From Nepenthes gracilis (taxonomy: Eukaryota; Streptophyta; Magnoliopsida; Caryophyllales; Nepenthaceae), in NCBI GenBank assembly GCA_033239525.1, contig BSYO01000025.1:8156001-8220000 (forward strand): a DNA stretch of 64,000 nt, read 5' to 3'. Below, in pieces: positions 36,101 to 48,100 of this stretch; the first letter of the stretch is position 1; each line of letters begins with the position of its first letter. Both the position numbers and the translations under genes were made by a program. The notes beneath the pieces were generated by a model, which saw only the letters and a list, made by a program, of their open reading frames with translations, was not told the DNA's origin and made no database searches.

Positions 36101-39100
36101 TATCTCCAGATGAGTACGAGCTTATGCCAATAGAGCGGGGTAGAAGATTAGAAGTCGGTTAGGCATGAAGATATTGGAGGATAACTTGAAGGCTTAGATT
36201 TATGATTTTGTATCCTGTTATAGAGTATATTGTATTATTTTGTTGGTCATGTATACCATTGATGATGATGTTGTACATGTTATCTAACTTCTACTGTATT
36301 TGATGGATATAGTTGCTTCCGCAGATATATATGGTTTAACTATGTACTTGTAGCATCATGTCTGAACCGACATCATCCCCGGAGTTATGACATCGGTGCC
36401 ACATATTGTTAATTGTGGTAGTTAGATCCTGTGTGGTTTGTTGCGGTTTATGGATGTGTCGGAGTTGATTTTAGATGGATTTTTGTTATTGTACAGGATA
36501 TTCTACGGGTTTTATATTTGTTTGGCGGCCGTTTTTCTACCGAAACTCTGCCGCATTTTCGGTAGGAAACGCGATTCGTCACAAGTGACATAGTCTTTTG
36601 GATGAAAATCGCCTTGTATGGTTTGAAGTGATCCACTAAAGCATGGTTTGGGTTGTTCATAGAGGCTATTTGTATCATGAGATACAAATAAAGTCAAGGA
36701 GTTCACATATTGTTTATTAAGCAATCATCTATAGGTAAAATGACAATTCTACTTGTACACGGTGGTGGTATTATTGTAAAAGGATATGCCTTCATCGAGA
36801 TAGAATTTGTTTGTAAATTCCTCACAAAGGAGTTTTAAATCAGGGGATTCAAGAAACTAAAATATTTCTTGTTCATCAAGGTAGCCATTTCAAAAGAAGG
36901 CATCTTTGTGTCCCAATGAAAGAATGTATGGGATTTCCTTAAAGAAATTAGATTCCTCGATAGCTGGGCAACAAGCACCCCAATTGATTAGAACAATAGT
37001 TTGGAAGAGAAAGTTGATGATTGTGCAATAAACAAAGGAAGATGTGAAAGACTAATATAGAGAGAGTGATTGTGAATCAATTGATACAAGAACCAAGGGA
37101 AAGACATATGCAATCAATTTAGAAAAACCTATACTACCTCAAGTAAAACAAAGGAAATGAATTTTAATCGTGAAAACAAGAGTGCTACAACAAAAAACAT
37201 ACACCGATGCTAACTAAGCATGTTCTTTAGTAGACTGATAGTCCACATCCAACTAGTGCATATGTCTTAGAGGAAATCTAGCTACTTGGAGAAGAAAGAA
37301 GCTGCCCATAGTGGCAAGATCAAATGTTAGGGCTAAATTTAGAGCTATGGCACATGGAGTATGCGAACTACTATAGGTGAAATCATCCTTTAACAACTTG
37401 GAATAATAATTGGAAAATATGAGGCTCTATTGTTACAATAAGTCTACTATCAATACTCCCTAAATGACATCAAGCAATCAATTTTCTTATACACTATCAA
37501 GATTTTGAGAAATTACAAGCAAACTGTGAATAAAAGACATTTATTCACCAACTTGAGAGGAAGAATAGGAAATTCTGAGATTACTCCTTGGTTATAGGGA
37601 AATTATGTATTTATTTTGGTGAATCTCTGTCACACCTCCTATTGTCATTTTCTTATTTTTGGCAGATTCACAAAGGAAATGTAATTCCCGAAATCATATT
37701 TATGTCTATGATGTCATAATGATTATGTATTAGGTTAATGTAGAAAACAATTGTATGATAAAAACTTTGAGAAAAATCAAAATTTTAGGAATTTAGTTTA
37801 ACACCTGATAGGCACCTGCGTCATAGTCGTATAGATTTCTGGTGTAAGTTTAGCGCCTAAGGAGTGCATATGGGGCATTCATGCATGGTTAAGGCAAAAT
37901 AGGTCATGCATCCATGTGGCTAGGGATGGCACTTAATGCGCGTCTGACCAGTACTCGTGTACTGATTCGTATATAAAAAGCCTCCTTTGTCTACTTCGGA
38001 CATTTTTGTAGAAAAACGATAGAGAAGAGAGAGAAAGAGAAAGAAGAAAAGGAAGAGAAGAGAGAAGGTGAAGGAATGTAATTTTGAGGCTAATTCACAT
38101 CAGATTTGGCAAATTTATGGTTCAAGGCAAGTATATTTAAACTCATTCTGTAATGTATGATATTACCTAACCGAAATCCGACAGAGTTTCGATTGTAATA
38201 CGACCATCAGGCTAATACAAAACATAAAATTATCCTGTACAACATATATATATATCCACAAACGCAGGATCCAAAAACCACAATATATATATACGGCTCC
38301 AAACATCAAGACTCCAGACATTCTGTTGGAATAGAGAAATGCCACTAATCCCTGAAATACTCATCACAAAAACCTACAGACGCATTTCATAATCCACTAC
38401 ATCATAATCCAGCTGAAGCATAAGACCATTATAATAAAATAAAAAAGAACAAAATCTATGTATACAATCCTCCTAAAACCAAAAGAATTATCATCTATAC
38501 TAAAAATACAAAATATACAAATCCCCCAAAATACAAAATACAACATCCTAAGCCCTACGACTAAGCAATGATCCTTTACTCCTCATCGGGCAAGAACTCA
38601 TGCTGACCATCTGAGTAGGTAACAAGACAGCAATGAGTGAGCCAATTATTCAGCAGTGCACATATAAAACAAGAAACATGCAAATTTCATATTCAAAATC
38701 ATAATAATACATATATGAAGAAATAAAGATACGTGAGAGATCATAAATCATGAATTAGAAAAGAATGCTTCCATGATATCCTTTAAATTCCTTTAGTCCT
38801 TTTTCATGGTTCTTTAATTCATCCAATCATATTGAAAACTTATTTCGTTTGGAGACCAGGGCCAGTAGACCTTACTGACTAAAGGAGTAATCAATTGTAA
38901 TCTAGATTGTATTTACTCCTACACAATTAAAAGCCATCCCCTCCTATTCAAAACTCAGAGGCGGGCCGTCTACGTACAATCCCTATAGACGGGGCCTTAG
39001 TCGCAAGCGACCCCAAGGCAAACAACGATCTTCCACTATAATATAATAAGATATACCAAAATATACTATCTGATAAACATTTCTCTGTCCAAATTTTTAG

Positions 39101-42100
39101 TTCCTTATTTTTTAAGGGAATTCTGCTCTTAAATCCATAATTCCTTCGCCCCCACTCTGCTAGAGAACGGTTTATAAGTTCATTACTTAATTACAGAATA
39201 TTCCTCCTTGATCCTTTTTCTATAAAACTTATTCAGATACATATTTTCATATCCTTGTGAGCTTAAGTCCTCACAATAACTTAATTACATGCATAAATTC
39301 CTTTAGAACTTAAAGAATTACAAAATTCTTATCACATTAAGTCAAATATAACTTTAGAACTTCCGGATAATAAATTCTTTCACAAACGGTTCATAACATA
39401 ATTTTTGGAAGATACAAACTGAATATATTCATAAAACATTCAACTAAATGCAAATCAATCATGTTCATAAGTTAGAGTTCAATCTTCTAAATCCACATTA
39501 TGTATAAATTTTCAAACAAACAGGAGAAAACGCACAAGGCGAGGGTCAGAGTTCCATTAGAGACAAACCGCACAAAATATGAAAAATCGGACACCAAATC
39601 GGTAAAATTTCATTCTCAAGTCATGGGTATCTATTATCTAAAACCAAATCATGTATAAAATCTAAAATAAATAGATAAAAGTGGTCCGGGTGCAGGGTTA
39701 GGGTTCCATGTTCGAAAATACTGTATAAATCATCAAATTGGATACCAAATCGTCAAATATTCATGCTCAAGACATGGGTTTTTACAAAATACATACTCAG
39801 ACCGGTATAGGAATAAAAATACCCAAGAACGGAACAAAAAGTGTAACAAGAGAAAGAAAAGCATATTGGTGTACTTGCTTCGCCCCGATCTATCACTTTT
39901 CTAACTAGCTTTAGCTCGGAATCGGACTCGAGAACCTTGGATTCTTCCTTCTCTCTCTTCTCCTAGCGTTCTCTCTCTCTTTCCGCGTGGAAGCCAAAAC
40001 AATGACGCCCGAAACCCTCACGACAGGCGCACCCTAAATTGTTTTCAGCACATGCCCCAGGCGCTCAAGCGCCCGGCAGGCACCGGCCCACTGGTTCAAG
40101 CACCCGCGGTGCCGCCGAGGGCCACCAGCGGGCCTACCCCGCCGATTTACCCTATGCTTCCAAAACTTAATTTTTCCACACGAATTAAATCTAATCTTGA
40201 TTATATTAGCTTAATTACCTTCCAATTATCATATTTCAAAATCCGAAACCTCATAATTCTCCCCCACTTAGAAAATTTCATCCCCGAAATTAACGGGTCC
40301 TAAAAATCATCACATACCTCAAAATAAGTGGGGATATTTCTCCCGAATCTCATCCTCCTCCCAAGTAGCCTCCTCCATGGTGTGGTTTCTCCATAGTACC
40401 TTGACTCAAGCAACCGTCTTCGTCCGAAGTACTTGGTCCCTGTGGTCCAAAATCTGCATGAGCTCCTTGACATATGGCAAATCTTCGCCAATCGACAGAG
40501 GCTCGTAGTCGATGACATGAGCAAGATCATAGACATACTTTGAGAGCATCGAAACATAGAAAACATCGTGCACCTCTTCCAAAATCGGTGGCAAGGCCAA
40601 TCGATAGGCCACCTTGCCCACCTTCTCCAAAATCTCGAACGGGCCAATAAGCCTCGGTCTCAGCTTCCCTTTGAGTCCAAATCTACATACAGCCTTCGAT
40701 GGCAATACCTTCAAGAAGACAAAATCTCCGACTTCAAACTTCAGCTCCTATCTTCTCTGATCGGCATAACTCTTCTACCGGCTTTGGGCTACCTTCAGTT
40801 TCTCATGGATCAATCGGATCTTATCGGACATCTCCTTAACAATCTCCAACCCCATAAGCCATTATTACCCGTCTCCTCTAAGTGAATCGGTGATCAACAC
40901 TTCCTTCCATACAAGGCTTCAAAGGGGGTCATTCCAATACTCACCTGGTTAATATTATTATACGCGAACTCTGCCAAGGCTAGATGAACATCCCAATTGC
41001 CTTTCAGCTCCATCACCGCAGCCCTCAACATGTCCTCCAAAATCTGAATGGTCCGTTCAAACTATCCATCCGTCTGCAAGTGATAAGCTGTACTGAACTT
41101 TAGATCCATCCTCAACTCATGGTGCAAACTTTCACAAATTTTTGAGACAAACCTCAGGTTTCGATCTAACACGATAGTCGCTAGGATTCCATGCAACCTT
41201 ACTATTTCATTACTATACATCCAGGCCAAGCGATCTCTCGAATAAGTCGTCCGAATGGCCAAAAAGTGCGTCGATTTCGTGGGTTGGTCGACAATCACCC
41301 AAATGCTGTCATAATTCCTAGGTGTCCTCTGCAATCCCGACATGAAGTCCATGCATATATCTTCCCATTTCCAATTAGGAATAGGTAAAGGCTGCAAAAG
41401 ACCGGATGGCTTCTTACGCTCGGCCTTCAACTGCTGGCAGATCAAACATCTCCCCACAAAGGCCACAATTTCTCTCCTCGTATTCCTCCACCAAAATATC
41501 TTTCTCAGATCTTGATACATATTATTAATTCTCGGGTGGATCATGTACCTGGACCGGTGAGCTTCCTTTATAATTTCCTCCTTCAATTCTCCGACATTGG
41601 GCACACAAATCTGGTCCCGGAACCTCAAGACTCCGTCAGTTCGAACACTAAAATTAATTATTTCCAGCAACGTCAGCTAAGAACGGGTCATTCATCTGCT
41701 CTTCCTTGATCCGCTTCAATATCTCCGGCTGGATACTAAAATGCAACAAAATCATCCGATTCCCTCGGGCATATCTGCGGATATCACAATGCTTCGTGCA
41801 TTTCAACATCTCCATCTCCTTAATCCTCAAATGGACCGCAAAACACACTTAACGGCTCAGAGTGTCTACTACCACATTGCCTTTGCCTGGCTAATACTAG
41901 ACTTCACAATCGAAATCCTTTAAGTAGTCCATCTATCTTCTCTGCCACATATTCAACTCTTTCTGGGAAAAGAGATACTTGAGATTATTGTGGTCCGAAT
42001 ACACTATGAACTTCTCACCGTACAAATAATGCCTCCAAATCTTCAAGGCGAAAATTACCGCTGCAAGCTCCAAATCGTGTGTTAGGTAGTTCTCGTGGAT

Positions 42101-45100
42101 CTTTAACTGCCTCGACCCATAGGCTATCACCTTTCCACGTTGCATCAGAATACAGCCCGAACCCATCCTGCTCGCATCACAATAAACTTTGAACCTACCA
42201 GAACCTTCTTGAATCATCAGGATTGGGGCGAATGTCAGTCGGCCCTTCAGCTCTTAGAAACTTTGCTCACATTCCTCCATCGAGACGAACTTAACATCCT
42301 TCCTTATTAAGTGGGTCAGTGGCATAGAAATTCTGGAGAAATTCTTCACGAACCTCTAATAATAACCAGCCATCCCAAGGAAACTCCGGACCTCGGTCAC
42401 CGATGACGGTCAGCTCCAATTCAACCTTCTTCAAGTCCACAGAAATACCTCCATTTGATATAATATGACCTAAAAATACAACTTACTCTAGCCAAAATTC
42501 AAACTTCTTTAACTTGGCATACAACTTCTCCCCAAGCGTCTGAAGCGCAATCCTCAATTGCATGCCATGCTCATCATAGATCCTCGAATAGATCAATACA
42601 TCGTCAATAAACACGACCACAAATTTATCCAAGTATGGTCAAAACACCCGATTCATCAAGTCCATAAAAGCAGCGGAGGCATTAGACAACCCAAAAGGCA
42701 TAACTAGAAATTCATAATGCCCGTACCTTATCCGAAATGCTGTCTTTGCTATATACTCTTTCTTGATTCTCAACTGGTGATATCCCAAACGAAGATCAAT
42801 CCTTAAAAACACTTGCGCTCTTTGCAGTTGATCAAACAAATTATCAATCATTGGCAAAGGATACTTGTTCTTAATTGTGATTTTGTTCAACTCCCGATAA
42901 TCGATGCAAAGCCACAACGATCCATCCTTCTTCTTGACAAATAGTACCGGGGCACCCAAGGAGATACGCTCGGCCGAATAAATCCCTTATCTAAAAGCTC
43001 CTGCAGCTACTGCTTCAATTTTTTCAGTTCGACAGGCGCCATTCTATGTGCTGCCTTTGAGACTAGTGCCGAATTAGAAACAATCTCAATCTCAAATTCA
43101 ATTTCCCGATTGGATGACAAACCAGGCAATTCTTCGGGAAAAATATCTTTGAACTCACTAACCACCAGGATATCCTTAGCCGGCACACTATAACTTCTGA
43201 TGGTGCAGGCATAAACTAGATAAGCTTGACATCCGAAATCCCTTAAATGACGAGCGTGCAAACTGAAATAAAACACGATGGCTCCTTCTGCACAACGCCT
43301 TGGAAATAGAACGGTTCACATCCCAGAATGGCGAGGTGAACCTACTGATGAAAGCAATCTACATTGGTGTGATAACTCGCCATCTAATACATACCTAAGA
43401 TCACATCAAAGTTATGCATCTCGAGCAAAATCAGATCCACCATCATCTACAGCCCGTTAATCCAGACTTCACACCTCGAATACAAAATATCAGTAGTCAC
43501 TGACGATCTCAAGGGCATGGAAACAACCAAAATATGATCCAATATTCTCGGAGGGAACAAATTACTTGCAAATCTCAGAGACACAAAAGAATGGGTTGAA
43601 CACAAATCTAGAAGAACATGCGCAGGAGTATTAAAGATAGCAATAGTACCTTCTACCACATTTGGTGACGTCTCCGCATCTCGGGCCGTAACCGCAAAGG
43701 CTTTCCCTAGAATGATCGACTTCTTCTCCACTTGCCTCCTCGAAATAGGGCAATCTTTAACCATATGGTCGGACTTGCCGCAATTAAAACAAGCTCCCAA
43801 TCGCTTATAGCATGGCTTTCCTCGGTGGAACTTCTCGCAGTAGTCACATATGTTATCAGTCATCGGCAGACTTGGTGCTGCTGCTATTGGATGCTCCACC
43901 TTCCTCTTCCCTTCATCCTCTGGCTTCGTCCTCCTCGGAGGGCTGCCTAATCCCGAGCCCTAGCTAGCAGATGAGCCTCCTCGGTTTCGGCTCTCTTCGC
44001 AAAACACTGCTTCTACTCAAGCTCCTTCTCAAATATGAGAGCCCGGTCCAAAATTATTCCATAATTATGCAACTTGTGCATAACCAGCTGCCTCCTAATG
44101 TCGTCGCTTGACCCTGATTGGAACTTCTTGGCTTTTCTGGCCGGGTCATCAACAATGTGTTAGGCATATCGGGACAACTCCGTGAACTTTTCCGCATACT
44201 CTGCTATGGTTTGATTCCCTTGCCGTAGCCGCGAAAACTCGTCCTCTTTCTGCTCTCGCAGACTAGTCAGGAAATACTTCTCAAAGAATTTTTTCTTGAA
44301 TATCTCCCAAGTGATCTGATCCTCGTCGACTCCCATGACCCTCTTTTAAGCCGACCACCAGTGGTCAGCTTCACCTTCTAGTTTCTACGCTGTAAAAGTC
44401 ACCTTATCTTCCTCCGGGCAGCAAATAGCAGCGAAAATCTTCTTGATTTTTCTGATCCATGCCTCTACCTTGGCTGGGTCTCAATCTCCCAAAAACTCTG
44501 AGACCCTCTCATTATTGAACCGATCATACGCCGTAGCTCCCGGATTCACTGGAGCTAGAGTGAGTACTGGGGCTGGCTCAGACTAGCAATGTCCATGAGC
44601 CATCAATTTCATGATGTCGGCTATCCTCCCCATAATATTCAGGTATTCCTTTTCCTGATTTGGACAAGAATCGGCTCCATAGCTTCTTCCTCGGCCAGAC
44701 ATACTAAATTCCTATCATCATACAATAACAATAGAATTGGATTTCCGCATCAAACTTAACGAACTACCTAAACAGGGAGTTTGACCTATACTTCGGGTCA
44801 AATCAAATTAACCTAGCCCTCAAATATGGTCAATCAATTCAAATCCTAAGGCATCTCTCAAATCAACTCCTCTCTAATACCAACTGTGACGTACCGTATT
44901 ACCTAACCGGAATCCGACAGAGTTTCGATTGTAATACGACAATCAGACTAATACAAAACATACAATTATCCTGTACAACATACATATATATCCACAAACA
45001 CAGGATCCAAGAACCACAATATATATATACGGCTCCGAACATCAAGACTCCGGATATCCTATTGGAATAAAGAGATGCCACTAATCCCTGAAATACTCAT

Positions 45101-48100
45101 CACAAAAACCTACGAAAGCATTTCATAATCCACTACATCATAATCCAGCTGAAGCATATGACCACTATAATAAAATACAAAAGAACAAAATCTATGTATA
45201 CAATCCTCCCGAAACCAAAAGAATTATCATCTATACTAAAAATACAAAATATACAAATCCCCAAAAATACAAAATACAACATCTCGAGCCCTAAGACTAA
45301 GCAATGATCCTTTACTCCTCATCGGGCAAGAACTCATGCTGACCATCTGAGTGAGTAACAAAACAACAATGAGTGAACCAATTACTCAGCAGTACACAAA
45401 TATAACAAGAAACATGAAATTTCATATTCAAAATCATAATAATACATATAGAAAGGAATAAAGATGCGTGAGAGATTATAAATCATGAATTAGAAAAGAA
45501 TGCTTCCATGACATCCTTTAAATTCCTTTAGTCCTTTTTCATGGTTCTTTAATTCATCCAATCATACTGAAAACTTATTTTGTTTGGGAAATAGGGCCAA
45601 TAGGCCTTACTAGCTAAAGGAATAATCAATCGTAGTCTAGATTGTGTTTACTCCTGCACAATCAAAAGCCATCTCCTCCTATTCAAGACCCAGATGCGGA
45701 CCGTCTACATACAATCCCTATAGGCGAGGCCTTAGTCGCAAGCGGCCCCAAAGCAAACAACGATCTTCCACTATAATATAATAAGACATACCAAAATATA
45801 CTATCTGATAAACATTCCTTGGTCCAAATTCTTAGTTCCTTATTTTCTTAGGGAATTATACTCTTAAGTCCATAATTCCTTCGCTCCCACTCTACTGGAG
45901 AACGGTTAATAAGTTCATTAATTAATTGCAGAATATCCCTCCTTAATCCTTTTTCCATAAAACTTATTCAAATATATATTTCCATATCCTTATGAGCTTA
46001 AGTTCTCACAATGATCTTAATTACATGCATAAATTCCGTTAAAGCTTAAAGAATTACAAAATTCTTACCACATTATGCCAAATATAACTTCAGAACTTTC
46101 GGATGATAAATTCTTTCACAAACGATTCATAACATGATTTTCGGAATATATAAACTTAACATATTCATAATACATACAATTAAATGCGAATCAATTACTT
46201 TCATACACTAGGGTTCAATCTTTTAAGCCTACATTATGCATAAATTTCCAAACAAATGGGAGAAAACGTGCAAGACACGGGTTAGGGTTCCATTAGAGAC
46301 AAACCGCACAAAATATGGAAATTCGAACACACCAAATCGGTAAAATTTCATGTTCAAGTCATAGGTATCCATTGTCTAAAGCCAAATCATGCATAATATC
46401 CAAAATAAACGGATAAAAGTGTTCCGGGAGCAGGGTTAGGGTTCCATATACGAAAATACCGCATAAATCACCAAATCGAATACCAAATCATCAAATATTC
46501 ATGCTCAAGACATGGGTTTTTACAAAATACATACTCAAACGGGTATCGGAATAAAAATCCCTGAGAGAAACGAAACAAAAAGTGCAACAAGAGAAAGAAA
46601 AGCATATAGGTGCACTTGCCTTGATCCGATCTATCACTTTTTTAACTAGTTCTATCTTGGAATCGGACTCAGGAACCTTTGATTCTTTCTTCTCTCTCTT
46701 CTCTCTCTTCTCCTTGCATTCTCTCTCTCTCTCTCCACGTGGAAGCCGAAAAAATGACACCCGAAACCCTCGAAGGGGTTTTTATATTGCGGGCTGACGC
46801 TTGAGCCACTGGTTTTTATATTGGACTCGAGAGCCCGGCGGACGCTAGCCCACTGGTTTAGGCGCCCAGTGGACCTACCCCACTGATTCATCCTACGCTC
46901 CTGAAACTTAATTTTTTTCACATGAATTAAATCCAATCTTAATTATATTAACTTAATTACCTTCCAATTATTATATTTCGGAATCCAGAACCTTATACAT
47001 TCTTTATTCTATTACTGAAATTTTTCAATTTTTCATCTAATTCTTGTTTAAATGCACATGCAAATCACCCTTTTTCATCCCTTTTTTGTATACATGTTTA
47101 TTTTACTTAACATTTGAAGATTTTGTAGGGTTTTATCGAATATTTAGAAATTTTACTTATTTTTACCGAACATTTAGAAATTTTGTTTGTTTTTACTGAA
47201 CACTTGAGTATTTTCAAAGATTATACCCTTATAATGAGATATTGTAAAAAACAAATTGAGTATTTGACCTTGTAAGCTATTTTTATACAAATATTTGACA
47301 AAAAATCTACTTTGTGATATGGACAGGTATTGGACTTTTTCTAGATTTTGAAAAAATTTGTATATTTATTGTATAGTCTTCCATTTGACAAAAAGAGAAC
47401 CATCGTATTTTGGATAATTTATATTTGAACATGTTCGAGTATACCACGTGCACTTAAAGAACGCATCTATCATCCACGAGGAATAAAAAGAATGTGGCAT
47501 TTGACCCTATCTATAGGGTAATGTAGTTCGCCCGCCTAAGATCTTAAATAGTAGTGTATCGGCCTAATACTATCGAAAATATAAGTAACCCGTTCTTCAA
47601 AATTACCCTTTAATTAGTTAGTGTACGAGTCACTAATCCTTAATTCTTAAATTTTTGAATGTTTTCAATACAATCCTTCGATTTTCAAGTCTTTAAAGAC
47701 CCATTATATGTTTTGGTCTTCCTATATTTTTGCACATTCCGCATGTTTTGGATATTCACATATATATTGAACAGTGTCTATGCAATAATGGTTTAAACAT
47801 ATACGGTCCTTCGATTTTCAAGTTTTCAAAGACCCATTACATGTTTTGGTCTTCCTATATTTTTGCACGTTCCGCATGTTTTAAATATCCACATATATAC
47901 TGAACAGTGTCTATGCAATAATGGTTTAAACATATTTTAAAAAAATTAGATGTCAAATTTTCATATGTAATTTATGATTTTCAATCCTTCCATCTATCTT
48001 ACTTACGAATATTGGAATATCATAATACATATGTATTGCTGAGCATTAAGCTAATGTTTGTAAATGTTTTCAAAACCCTTCTAGATTAGCAGGCAGTGAA

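Larger units (their letters stand above)
28165..36583 (+). mobile_element. Ty3/Gypsy-type LTR retrotransposon without recognisable coding region
   Basis: Two long direct LTRs (28165-30645 and 34133-36583), both TGTAAGGTACC..TCACA. The primer site is GTTGGTATCAAAG (30646), and the polypurine tract AAGTGGGGGAGAGT abuts the right LTR. The 5-bp target duplication is AATGA (28160-28164) / AGTGA (36584-36588), one mismatch. The 3,487-bp interior has only a gag-start-like ATGCCGCCTAGG (31011) followed by stops. No protease, RT, RNase H or integrase motif was found on either strand. The polypurine tract and a preceding FEDKIF-like end resemble Tekay/Del chromoviruses, as does the neighbour at 38.1-47.0 kb. 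It is either a non-autonomous derivative or decayed beyond recognition. Confidence 0.8.
38149..46997 (-). mobile_element. Ty3/Gypsy retrotransposon, Tekay/Del-like, near complete but broken
   Basis: Minus-strand element with LTRs at both ends and a perfect 5-bp target duplication CATTC (38144-38148, 46998-47002). From right to left: 5' LTR, primer site TTGGTATTAGAGAG, gag, zinc knuckle, protease, RT, RNase H, integrase, a C-terminal module ending [20 protein letters not shown], polypurine tract AAGTGGGGGAGAAT, 3' LTR. This is the Ty3/Gypsy order. The C-terminal WRNHTxEEATWE motif is typical of Tekay/Del chromoviruses. Gag start, protease, RNase H and integrase are not all in one frame, and stops occur throughout. 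Confidence 0.93.

Noticed and set aside
38163..38345. Conserved 60-codon open stretch present again at 44899-45081
   Set aside because: Conservation is explained by the two LTRs being copies of each other; no protein feature supports a gene.
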